From: JAVMKJ01 sp031732875
GTDB taxonomy: Bacteria > Pseudomonadota > Gammaproteobacteria > Competibacterales > Competibacteraceae
DNA: 9,664 nt
NCBI GenBank assembly: GCA_031732875.1
Contig: JAVMKL010000013.1
Span: 1-9,664 of the forward strand
Direction: 5' to 3'
Within the stretch, counting starts at the first letter, position 1. Each line of letters begins with the position of its first letter. The notes under the pieces are model-generated. The model ran no database searches, had not been told where the DNA came from, and saw nothing but the letters and a program-made list of their open reading frames with translations. Below, one piece after another: positions 1 to 6,451 of the stretch. Position numbers and translations under genes: made by a program.

Positions 1-570
1 ATCGACGCCGAGCGGATCGACTGGGTCGGCACCTCGATGGGCGGCCTGATCGGCATCTTCCTGGCGAGCTACGCCGGTACCCCGATCCACAAGCTGCTGG
101 TCAACGACGTCGGGCCGCTCCTCCCCGCCGCCGGGCTGAAACGGATCGCCGACTACGTCGGGCGGGTGGTCGCCTGGGACACCCTCGACGACATGGATCG
201 AGCCTTGCGCGTCTACGCCGCCACCTTCGGCAAGCTGACCGACGAACAGTGGCGGCACATGCTCGTCCACAGTTCCCGGCAACTGGAAGACGGACGCTAT
301 ACGACCGCCTACGATCCCGGCATCGCCACCATCTTCAAGACCATGGAGTTGAAGGATATCGACCTGTGGCCGGTGTGGGACGCCATCCGCTGTCCGACCC
401 TGGTGCTGCGCGGGGTGTATTCCGACGTGCTGAATCATGCCGACGCCATTGCCATGACCGAGCGCGGTCCCAAGGCCCAGTTGATCGAATTCCCCGGCAT
501 GGGTCACGCGCCGGCGTTGATGGCCGACGATCAGATCGCGGTAGTACGCGACTGGCTGCTGGCGGATTGA
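1..570 (+). CDS. Alpha/beta hydrolase, 3' part (5' end outside window)
   Basis: The frame is open from the first base, so the gene starts upstream and only its last 189 codons are here. A nucleophile elbow (GTSMG, serine codon 34-36) fits an alpha/beta-hydrolase GxSxG motif. A later strand ending in LVLRG is followed by the likely catalytic aspartate (codon 424-426). The sequence GMGHAP supplies the likely catalytic histidine (codon 505-507). Serine, acid and histidine occur in the usual order and spacing, and the C-terminal end looks complete. Substrate cannot be told: the fold covers esterases, lipases, dehalogenases and C-C hydrolases. The next frame begins 3 bases after the stop, so the two were probably co-transcribed. 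The ATG at 37 lies inside the elbow motif and cannot be the true start. Confidence 0.9.
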   Translation: MDAERIDWVGTSMGGLIGIFLASYAGTPIHKLLVNDVGPLLPAAGLKRIADYVGRVVAWDTLDDMDRALRVYAATFGKLTDEQWRHMLVHSSRQLEDGRYTTAYDPGIATIFKTMELKDIDLWPVWDAIRCPTLVLRGVYSDVLNHADAIAMTERGPKAQLIEFPGMGHAPALMADDQIAVVRDWLLAD

Positions 571-573
571 AGC

Positions 574-1452
574 GTGCTGCTCCGCATCGCCGGGATCATC
601 TTCCCGGTGTTCGCCGTCGCCGGCATCGGCTGGCTGTACGCCCGCTGGCGACGACCGGATCTCGCGGTCGTCAACGACCTCAACATGGATGTGCTCGCCC
701 CGCTGCTGGTGTTCTGGGCGCTGACCGCCAAGCCGTTCGGCGCCGCCGAATTCCTGGATTTAAGCCTCGGCGGGGTGGCGGTGGTTCTGGGCTCCGGCTT
801 GCTGTTGTTGCCGGTGGTCCCGCTGCTGAAGGTGCAACTCAAGACCTTCCTGCCGCCCATGATGTTCACGAATACCGGAAACATGGGCATCCCGTTGGCG
901 CTGTTCGCGTTCGGAGAGGCGGCACTGCGGGCGGCAGTGCTGCTGTTCGTGGTCGAGGTGATGCTGCATTTCACGGTCGGTCTATACATCCTCGACCATC
1001 GCACCCGACCTTGGAACCTGCTGCGGATGCCGATCGTCTTGGCGCTGCTGGCGGGGCTGCTCTGCGCCCTAGGCGGTTAGTCGCCGCCGATGCCGGTTCT
1101 CAACACCATGAAGCTGCTGGGCGAGGCGTCGATTCCGTTGATGCTGTTCACCTTGGGCGCACGGTTCTACGAGGTGGGCATCGGCGATTGGCGGATCGGC
1201 TTGTGGGGAGCGCTGCTGTGTCCGCTGTCGGGGATCGCCGCCGCGCTGCTGATCTTGCCGTGGCTGGATTTATCGCCGATGCAGACCGGCCAATTGCTGT
1301 TGTACGGGGTGCTGCCCCCGGCGGTGATGAACTACCTGGTGGCCGAACGTTACGAGCAAGAGCCGGAAAAGGTCGCCGCCATCGTGCTGATCGGCAATCT
1401 CGGCAGTTTGGTCGCGGTACCGGTGGCTCTGGTTTTCGCGCTGCCGGGCTGA
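574..1452 (+). pseudogene. AEC (auxin efflux carrier) family transporter interrupted by an in-frame amber codon
   Basis: Reading from GTG at 574 gives 168 residues, then TAG at 1078-1080, then the same frame continues to a TGA at 1450-1452. Counting the amber position the product would be about 292 residues, close to the usual length of AEC-family permeases. Both halves are hydrophobic and look like one permease. The first half has helices from the N-terminus and the MMFTNTGNMGIPLALFAFG segment typical of the family's first repeat. The second half has LLGEASIPLMLFTLGARF and a final MNYLVAERY...IVLIGNL segment. No frameshift is needed to join them. Family members export or import organic anions such as malonate, but the substrate here is unknown. 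A single base change from TGG to TAG would explain the break. It may be a recent nonsense mutation, a sequencing error or, less likely, readthrough. The gene sits 3 bases behind the hydrolase. Confidence 0.82.
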
Positions 1453-1455
1453 CCG

Positions 1456-2367
1456 TCAGGCCAGTTTGCGCCCGTACACCGTCGCCAGATAAATCCCCAG
1501 CCCGATCAGAGCGATGCCGACGCCATGAAAGGCATACAGCCGCTCGCCCAGGAAGATCATCGACAATACCGCGCCGAAAGCCGGCATCAGGTGCAGGAAC
1601 TGGCCAGTGCGGTTGGCACCCAGTTCCGCCACTGCCCGGTTCCAGAAGATGTAGGCGAGAATCGAGGGAAACAGGGCCAGATACAGGATGCTGGCAACGG
1701 TCGCGACGTTGAGGACGAAGGTGCGATCATGTGCCAAATCCCAGCCGTAGAGCGGCGTCAGAACCACCATGCCCAACAGCATGGTCGCGGCCTGGAAATT
1801 CAGCGGCTCGAGTTCGGCCGGTCGCCAACGCAGACAGACCGAGTACAACGCCCAACTGGTCACCGCCGCCAGTATCCACAAATCGCCGGGATTGAATTGC
1901 CGGGCCAGCAGGCTTTGCAACTCGCCGCGCCCGACGATCACCAGCACCCCCGCCAGCGAGACCGCGATACCCAAGGCTTGCCAGCCGGTCACGGTCTGCC
2001 GCAGCAGCAGAAACGACAGCGCCACGATCAGCACCGGCGTCACCGACAGCATGATGACGGCGTTGGTGGCGGTGGTGGATTGCAGGCCGATATAGACAAA
2101 CGTGTTGAAATTGACCACGCCGAGCACGCTCAGCAACAGCAGAATCAGCCCGTGCCGGCGCAGCAACGGCGCCTGCCCGCGCAACGAGGTCCAGATGAAG
2201 GGCAGCAGGATCGCCAACGCCACCGCCCAGCGCCAGAACGACAGGGTGAAGGGCGCGAATACCGCGTGCACCGCCCGGCCCAGCACGAAATTGCCAGACC
2301 AAAACAGCGTGGTCAGTACCAGCAACAGATAGGGCGAGGGTTGCCAGGCAGTCTGGATTCTGGTCAT
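1456..2367 (-). CDS. EamA-type (drug/metabolite transporter superfamily) inner-membrane permease
   Basis: The 303-residue product has about ten hydrophobic segments arranged as two EamA repeats, roughly residues 14-140 and 160-295. The N-terminal repeat opens with LLLVLTTLFWSGNFVLGR, and later come NAVIMLSVTPVLIVALSFLLL and the second-repeat segment FPSILAYIFWNRAVAELGA. These are characteristic of RhaT/EamA-type exporters, and the length is standard. Family members export amino acids or other small metabolites; no substrate can be assigned from sequence. The ATG at 2367 gives a normal N-terminus, but no strong Shine-Dalgarno precedes it. The gene lies 61 bases downstream of the thioesterase gene on the same strand and may share its transcript. 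Its 3' end faces the AEC frame with only 3 bases between stops, leaving no room for a terminator. Confidence 0.92.
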   Translation of the reverse strand: MTRIQTAWQPSPYLLLVLTTLFWSGNFVLGRAVHAVFAPFTLSFWRWAVALAILLPFIWTSLRGQAPLLRRHGLILLLLSVLGVVNFNTFVYIGLQSTTATNAVIMLSVTPVLIVALSFLLLRQTVTGWQALGIAVSLAGVLVIVGRGELQSLLARQFNPGDLWILAAVTSWALYSVCLRWRPAELEPLNFQAATMLLGMVVLTPLYGWDLAHDRTFVLNVATVASILYLALFPSILAYIFWNRAVAELGANRTGQFLHLMPAFGAVLSMIFLGERLYAFHGVGIALIGLGIYLATVYGRKLA

Positions 2368-2428
2368 GATGATCGAGGGGCACGGTTGATACTTCTGGCA
2401 TTCGCCGGCGAACGCCGCGATGGACCGG

Positions 2429-2815
2429 CTAGCGCTCGGGCGATAGGGAGCTGCTGTGCCCGGGTCGCCGGTAGGCCGTTCCGGTAAAGATCGCTAGCAG
2501 GGTCGGCCCGCTGCGCACTTCTACCCGATAAACCGCCGTGCGCCGCCCCGCGTGAACCTCGGTCGCGCGTGCCTCCACCTCGGATCCCACCCTACTGGCT
2601 TGCAGATATTCCATGTGGGTGACGAGTGCGACCGCCAGAATCCCGTGCGAATTGGAAGCCAGCGCGAAGGCCGCGTCGGCCACGCTGTACAGAAACCCTC
2701 CGTGCGCCGAACCCCAACTGTTGAGAAACTCCGGCCGCACGGTGCCCCAGACCCGCGCCTCTCCGGGAGCCGGAACCTCGGCCCGCAGGCCGAGCGCGTT
2801 CATGAAGGGATCCAT
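2429..2815 (-). CDS. PaaI-like hotdog-fold thioesterase
   Basis: The 128-residue product is a single hotdog domain of the PaaI type, of normal length. The signature region has Asn32, then AHGGFLYSVADAAFA (His38-Gly-Gly, Asp47), matching the N...HGG...D pattern that forms the active site in PaaI thioesterases. The C-terminal part has the expected strands, ending in AIFTGTAYRR. Family members hydrolyse acyl-CoA thioesters, for example hydroxyphenylacetyl-CoA in phenylacetate breakdown, but no other phenylacetate gene is in the window, so the substrate is open. ATG at 2815 is taken as the start; a second in-frame ATG four codons later is possible. A promoter with a perfect TTGACA lies upstream (2887-2916). 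The EamA permease gene follows on the same strand. Confidence 0.9.
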   Translation of the reverse strand: MDPFMNALGLRAEVPAPGEARVWGTVRPEFLNSWGSAHGGFLYSVADAAFALASNSHGILAVALVTHMEYLQASRVGSEVEARATEVHAGRRTAVYRVEVRSGPTLLAIFTGTAYRRPGHSSSLSPER

Positions 2816-2886
2816 GGAGCTTCGCCGTACAAACCCTGGGCACGAATCATCGGAAGATCAGTCCATCGCACAATTTGGAGAGCATC

Positions 2887-2916
2887 ATGCTAGGGTTGAC
2901 CCGACGGGTCTGTCAA
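2887..2916 (-). promoter_or_regulatory. Putative sigma-70 promoter for the thioesterase gene
   Basis: On the minus strand a perfect TTGACA (-35, complement of 2911-2916) is followed after exactly 18 bases by TAGCAT (-10, complement of 2887-2892, four of six matches). It points at the thioesterase start at 2815 and would give a leader of about 65 bases. The prediction is by eye only; the -35 is strong and the -10 is modest. Confidence 0.5.
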
Positions 2917-2920
2917 ACCC
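2893..2920. promoter_or_regulatory. Nested inverted repeats, possible operator
   Basis: The core GACCCG-A-CGGGTC at 2898-2910 is a perfect 6-bp dyad with a one-base centre. It is flanked by outer arms GGGTTGAC (2893-2900) and GTCAAACCC (2912-2920), which are inverted copies apart from one extra base. The core dyad falls inside the spacer of the minus-strand promoter, where a repressor or spacer-distorting activator would act. No regulator gene is visible nearby, so the binding protein is unknown. Confidence 0.4.
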
Positions 2921-2999
2921 CGGCACCGGACGGCGTATCCTCGCTGACATCGACAGGGACGTATCAACATACTCAGCGATGGTGCGTCGCACAATTTTC

Positions 3000-3008
3000 T
3001 GCTATATT
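3000..3008 (+). promoter_or_regulatory. Putative extended -10 promoter element
   Basis: TGCTATATT matches the extended -10 pattern TGnTATAAT at all but one position. It lies 42 bases before the ATG of the hypothetical gene at 3050, in a locally A+T-rich patch within a G+C-rich region. No convincing -35 is seen 16-18 bases upstream, which is usual for extended -10 promoters. Confidence 0.4.
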
Positions 3009-3049
3009 GAAACTGGTTGTTCGTGTTCGAGGGTTAAATTCACAAGGCC

Positions 3050-3511
3050 ATGTACATCGTTGACGACCCCACGTTGGCCCTCATCACCCGTTTCGTGGGA
3101 GACCCCCAGAGTTTAAATCTGTCCAATACGGATTTCCTGCTCCGTCAGATCGCGGCTATCGAACAATACGTCGATCGATTCCCTCCGGAGGAACGACAGA
3201 TGCGGGCGCTGGAATGGATTGAGGCCCATGCCATGCGCTATCGGCGGGAATGGCAAAAACAGGCCATCGTCGAAGCTATGAGCCAGGTGCGATGCCCCGA
3301 TTGTCCGCTGGCCGGAGGCGATCTGGCGTCGCCGTGCTCGGTGCACCACCGCTGGCAACATCTCCTGCGGCGCTACACCGAAGACGAATTGTCATCGCAC
3401 GAGTATGTCGAGCAAACCCTCAATCTGCTGGGGAGCTGCAAAAGCCGCTTGAAAGTGGGGCAAACTCGACAGCGGCCACACCAAGCTCCGGTGGAATTCG
3501 ATACCGTCTGA
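3050..3511 (+). CDS. Hypothetical protein with a Cys/His cluster
   Basis: I do not recognise this 153-residue protein. It has a mixed, mostly helical-looking N-terminal two thirds (residues 1-80, no signal peptide or membrane segment). Then comes a compact cluster CPDCPL...SPCSVHHRW with Cys82, Cys85, Cys96, His99 and His100, and a further Cys130. A CxxC-x10-CxxH spacing could hold zinc or another metal, but no named domain fits. A helix-like stretch (ELSSHEYVEQTLNLL) follows, and the last 20 residues are polar and probably unstructured. Support for a real gene: the frame covers an otherwise empty interval, the composition is protein-like, an AAGG lies just before the ATG (spacing is short), and an extended -10 lies upstream. 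Neighbours are the divergent thioesterase gene and the DAHP synthase 173 bases downstream, and neither suggests a role. Confidence 0.72.
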   Translation: MYIVDDPTLALITRFVGDPQSLNLSNTDFLLRQIAAIEQYVDRFPPEERQMRALEWIEAHAMRYRREWQKQAIVEAMSQVRCPDCPLAGGDLASPCSVHHRWQHLLRRYTEDELSSHEYVEQTLNLLGSCKSRLKVGQTRQRPHQAPVEFDTV

Positions 3512-3684
3512 AAGCGCCGCCCGCGCAGAGCGCCTTGCCGATCGGCGCAACGCGCGCCACCGGATGATTGAATCGTCAAATTATCGTCGTCGGTTCGCAC
3601 CGGTTCATTATCTCCGGGCAGACCCGCACCTTTCTGGCGCTGATTGAGTCTATCCCAGAACCATAGCCAACGGCGAATACCCCG

Positions 3685-5100
3685 ATGTCCCAACTCACGC
3701 AACACACCAAGATCTGCTGGGCGCCGGATGGCTGGCGGCGGCGGCCAGCGGCGCAACTGCCCGCTTACAATGATTCGCCAGCGCTGGCCGAAGTGGAGGA
3801 ACGCCTGGCCGCCTCGCTCCCGCTGGTATTCGCCGGCGAAGTTCGCGATCTGCGCCAGCAGCTGGCCGAGGTCGCCGCCGGACGGGCTTTCCTGCTGCAA
3901 GGCGGCGACTGCGCCGAGAGCTTCGCCGATTTCAACGAGCGCGCCATTACCGACACCTTCCGGGTCTTGCTGCAAATGGCGGTGGTACTAACCTTCGCCG
4001 CCGCCTGCCCGGTGGTCAAGGTCGGGCGGATGGCCGGTCAGTTCGCCAAGCCGCGCAGTTCTCCCACCGAAACCCGCGGCGGCGCGACCTTGCCCAGCTA
4101 TCGGGGCGACATCGTCAACGATCTCGATTTCACGCCGGATGCCCGGCGTCCCGACCCGCGCCGGCAATTACGCGCCTACTCGCAGTCGGCGGCCACCTTG
4201 AATCTGCTGCGGGCTCTGGCCCAGGGCGGTTTCGCCGACCTGCACCGGGTCCAGCAGTGGAATCTGGACTTCCTGCGCGCCAGCCCCCAGGGCGCGCGCT
4301 ATCGGGATCTGGCCAATCGCATCAGCGAAACGCTGGCGTTCATGCGCGCCTGCGGGTTAGACGCCGCTGATCCCCAAGTCCGACAGGTGCGGTTCTACAC
4401 CTCGCACGAGGCGTTGCTGCTGGGTTACGAGCAGGCCCTGACCCGGCGCGAGCCGCTGACCGGCGACTGGTACGACGGCTCGGCGCATTTTTTGTGGATC
4501 GGGGAACGCACCCGGCAACTCGACGGCGCGCACGTCGAATTCGCTCGCGGCATCGCTAACCCCATCGGCCTCAAGCTGGGACCGACTGTGGACTCCGACA
4601 CCCTGTTGCGGTTGCTGGATGCGCTAAATCCCGACGACCGGCCGGGTCGGCTGACTCTGATCAGCCGGATGGGCGCAGACCCAATCGAAACCGCCCTGCC
4701 GCCGCTGATTCGGGCGGTCCAGCGTGAGGGCCGGCAGGTCGTCTGGTCCTGCGATCCGATGCACGGCAATACCCTGGAAACCAGTACCGGCTACAAAACC
4801 CGCCCTTTTGCCCGGATTCTCGACGAAGTGCGGCGCTTCTTCGCCATTCACCGCGCCGAGGGCAGCTATCCCGGCGGGATGCACTTCGAACTCACCGGCC
4901 AGGATGTGACCGAATGTCTGGGCGGCGCCCAGGCGATCACCGAACAGGGTTTGGCCGACCGTTATCAGACCCAGTGCGACCCGCGCCTCAATGCTTCACA
5001 GAGTTTGGAGCTGGCGTTCCTGATCGCCGAAACCCTCAAGGACTACCGACGGGCGACCTGGGAAGAAGTTGAGAAGACCGACCAGGACAGCGAGTCATGA
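3685..5100 (+). CDS. Class II 3-deoxy-7-phosphoheptulonate (DAHP) synthase
   Basis: This enzyme joins phosphoenolpyruvate and erythrose 4-phosphate to make DAHP, the first step of the shikimate pathway, in the cytosol. The 471-residue product carries the class II (plant/Mycobacterium type) signatures in order: LLQGGDCAE (70-78), VKVGRMAGQFAKPRS (111-125), LPSYRGDIVN (136-145), SAHFLWIGERTRQLDGAH (266-283), RMGAD, WSCDPMHGNT and GGMHFELTGQDVTEC. The metal ligands known from the M. tuberculosis enzyme (Cys87, His369, Glu411, Asp441) correspond to Cys76, His360, Glu402 and Asp432. The enzyme is therefore expected to be active. The ATG at 3685 gives an N-terminus with the usual W-P-GWR segment, although its Shine-Dalgarno is weak. 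The gene overlaps the downstream amidotransferase by four bases (ATGA). Related class II enzymes also serve phenazine (PhzC) and aminoshikimate (RifH) pathways, but no such genes are in view. Confidence 0.96.
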   Translation: MSQLTQHTKICWAPDGWRRRPAAQLPAYNDSPALAEVEERLAASLPLVFAGEVRDLRQQLAEVAAGRAFLLQGGDCAESFADFNERAITDTFRVLLQMAVVLTFAAACPVVKVGRMAGQFAKPRSSPTETRGGATLPSYRGDIVNDLDFTPDARRPDPRRQLRAYSQSAATLNLLRALAQGGFADLHRVQQWNLDFLRASPQGARYRDLANRISETLAFMRACGLDAADPQVRQVRFYTSHEALLLGYEQALTRREPLTGDWYDGSAHFLWIGERTRQLDGAHVEFARGIANPIGLKLGPTVDSDTLLRLLDALNPDDRPGRLTLISRMGADPIETALPPLIRAVQREGRQVVWSCDPMHGNTLETSTGYKTRPFARILDEVRRFFAIHRAEGSYPGGMHFELTGQDVTECLGGAQAITEQGLADRYQTQCDPRLNASQSLELAFLIAETLKDYRRATWEEVEKTDQDSES

Positions 5101-5819
5101 AGCATGAACCGCCGCGCCTGCTGCTGGTGATGCAGGCCCAGGATGCCAGCGCGGGACGATGCGGTCGCAAGTTGCGGGAAAGCGGTTACCCGCTTGAGTT
5201 TTGCTATCCACAGAGCGGTGAGTCATTGCCGACAGGCATGGACGGCTACGCCGGCGCGGTGGTGTTCGGTGGGCCGATGAGCGCTAACGACGACGGCAAA
5301 TTGCCGGGCATCCGGGCGCAACTGGACTGGATTCCCCAGGTGTTGGCCTCCGGCCGGCCCTTTCTCGGCATCTGCCTGGGCGCGCAACTGCTGGCCCGGG
5401 CCTTGGGCGCGGCGGTCAAGCCGCATCCGGCGGGACTGGCAGAAATCGGTTATTTCCCGGTGAACCCAACGCCGGCGGGACAGACCGTGTTCGACGCGCA
5501 GTTGCACGTCTATCACTGGCATCGCGAAGGTTTCGAGCTGCCGGCCGGCGCGGAATTGCTGGCGACCGGCGAGTGTTTTCCGCATCAGGCTTACCGCTAC
5601 GGCGCCAACGCTTTCGGCATACAGTTCCATCCCGAAGTGAATCAGCGGATTCTCGAAGCGTGGCTGGTGGAAGGGGCGGAAGAATTGGTATCGCCCGGCG
5701 CCCAGTCCGCTGCGGTGCAGCGGGATCATCACGCCCGCCACGACGCGGTGCTGGATCGGTGGTTTGAGAGGTTTCTGGATGTGTGGCTGCGGACTGGCGC
5801 GGACCGAATTACCGGATAG
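5097..5819 (+). CDS. Class I glutamine amidotransferase (GMP synthase-like GATase domain protein)
   Basis: The 240-residue protein is a stand-alone class I GATase domain that releases ammonia from glutamine. The nucleophile elbow FLGICLGAQLLARALG places the cysteine at Cys93. The remaining triad is His178 and Glu180 in FGIQFHPEV. An early VVFGGPMSANDD supplies the oxyanion-side loop typical of the COG0518 (GuaA amidotransferase-like) group. There is no fused synthetase domain, so the ammonia acceptor is unknown; some such proteins are annotated as GMP synthase paralogues without proof. The ATG overlaps the stop of the DAHP synthase gene (ATGA), and AGGA at 5084-5087 is a plausible ribosome binding site, so translation is probably coupled. 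After residue 190 a tail rich in His and Arg (DHHARHD, then DRWFERFLDVW) extends past the core domain. Confidence 0.9.
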   Translation: MKHEPPRLLLVMQAQDASAGRCGRKLRESGYPLEFCYPQSGESLPTGMDGYAGAVVFGGPMSANDDGKLPGIRAQLDWIPQVLASGRPFLGICLGAQLLARALGAAVKPHPAGLAEIGYFPVNPTPAGQTVFDAQLHVYHWHREGFELPAGAELLATGECFPHQAYRYGANAFGIQFHPEVNQRILEAWLVEGAEELVSPGAQSAAVQRDHHARHDAVLDRWFERFLDVWLRTGADRITG

Positions 5820-5939
5820 TCAGCGCCCCGGAACGCGCATCCGAACTTTCCAATCGACCGGAGGCGCGGATAGAGGACGCAGCCGATCAGCGAGACTGAT
5901 TCCAAGTCCCGGGGACAGGCAGGATTGCTCGAAAATCAC

Positions 5940-6230
5940 CTAACGGCCCACCGTGCCCGCAAATATCGGCAACCCGTTGTTTCGCTCGAACAGACCGCGG
6001 TCGACGCTCGTTCTGACCTCGTCGGGAACCTGGCTGTCCAGCAAGGTCCACCGGCAGTTCGAGCACTCCAGTCCAACCTTCTTGGAAACGGCAAGGATCG
6101 GAATCCAACAAACGTGGAAATAACGCAGGATTCCAAAACTGCGATGGATCCGATTGCCGCAATTGGGGCATTCCAGAGCCTCCACCATTTCGCCTTTGAT
6201 CAATTTGCCTTTCGTGCCGTAGATGCTCAT
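5940..6230 (-). CDS. Small zinc-ribbon protein
   Basis: The 96-residue protein has two CxxC knuckles, CPNC (Cys21, Cys24) and CSNC (Cys56, Cys59), separated by a hydrophobic stretch (FGILRYFHVCWIPILAVSKK). This layout, with an aromatic-rich HVxWIP segment between the knuckles, is that of a family of small bacterial zinc-ribbon proteins that often carry a membrane segment after the second knuckle. Here the protein stops soon after LPIFAGTVG and has no C-terminal membrane helix. It may be a short variant or a truncated copy; frames beyond the stop do not restore a hydrophobic segment. The start at 6230 is well supported by GGAGG (complement of 6238-6242) seven bases upstream. Function is unknown. 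It lies downstream of gshA on the same strand with a 221-base gap. Confidence 0.8.
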   Translation of the reverse strand: MSIYGTKGKLIKGEMVEALECPNCGNRIHRSFGILRYFHVCWIPILAVSKKVGLECSNCRWTLLDSQVPDEVRTSVDRGLFERNNGLPIFAGTVGR

Positions 6231-6237
6231 GGCCGTT

Positions 6238-6242
6238 CCTCC
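6238..6242 (-). promoter_or_regulatory. Shine-Dalgarno of the zinc-ribbon gene
   Basis: The complement reads GGAGG seven bases before the ATG at 6230. It is among the strongest ribosome binding sites in the window, fixes this start and supports the small gene as real. Confidence 0.7.
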
Positions 6243-6335
6243 GGATTGCTGCGATTGGTCAATGTGCCTTCAACACTGATGCGACCATCCTGGGCATGAA
6301 CAGAGGCGTGCACCACTCGTGCCACGACTCATGAC

Positions 6336-6341
6336 ATTGTA
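6336..6341 (-). promoter_or_regulatory. Possible -10 box upstream of the zinc-ribbon gene
   Basis: The complement reads TACAAT, five of six matches to TATAAT. It lies in the most A+T-rich patch of the window (about 6325-6370), between gshA and the zinc-ribbon gene. The best -35 candidate (TTCATC-like) is weak. If used, the zinc-ribbon gene has its own promoter and a leader of about 100 bases. Confidence 0.3.
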
Positions 6342-6451
6342 ATGAAAAATAATTTTCTTGATGAATAATCGCCACAGTGGGGTCAAACCGGGCCGCTGCC
6401 AGCGGTTCAAATTGGTTGCCCGGCGACGAAGCGGTTCGGGGTGGCCCGCCT

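Noticed and set aside
249..1712. 487-codon plus-strand frame spanning the hydrolase, the AEC gene and the end of the EamA gene
   Set aside because: It crosses three recognisable genes in other frames, and its product is Arg/Ala/Gly-rich with no domain. It is a G+C-driven shadow.
2401..2412. Perfect 12-base palindrome TTCGCCGGCGAA between the thioesterase and EamA genes
   Set aside because: The same 12-mer occurs at 3829-3840 inside the DAHP synthase coding sequence (Phe-Ala-Gly-Glu). In G+C-rich DNA it is easily made by chance, and it has no terminator T-run.
3512..3684. Possible small gene or terminator between the hypothetical gene and the DAHP synthase gene
   Set aside because: No frame with a ribosome binding site or protein-like composition is seen. 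A 10-base palindrome (3537-3546) and a GCGCC/GGCGC stem lack T-runs.
5820..5939. Possible feature between the amidotransferase and zinc-ribbon genes
   Set aside because: Only a 5-bp inverted repeat (5886-5900) is present. There is no terminator-like T-run and no credible frame.
6393..6405. Small hairpin CCGCT-GCC-AGCGG downstream of gshA as a terminator
   Set aside because: The stem has only five pairs and no T-run follows on the minus strand.
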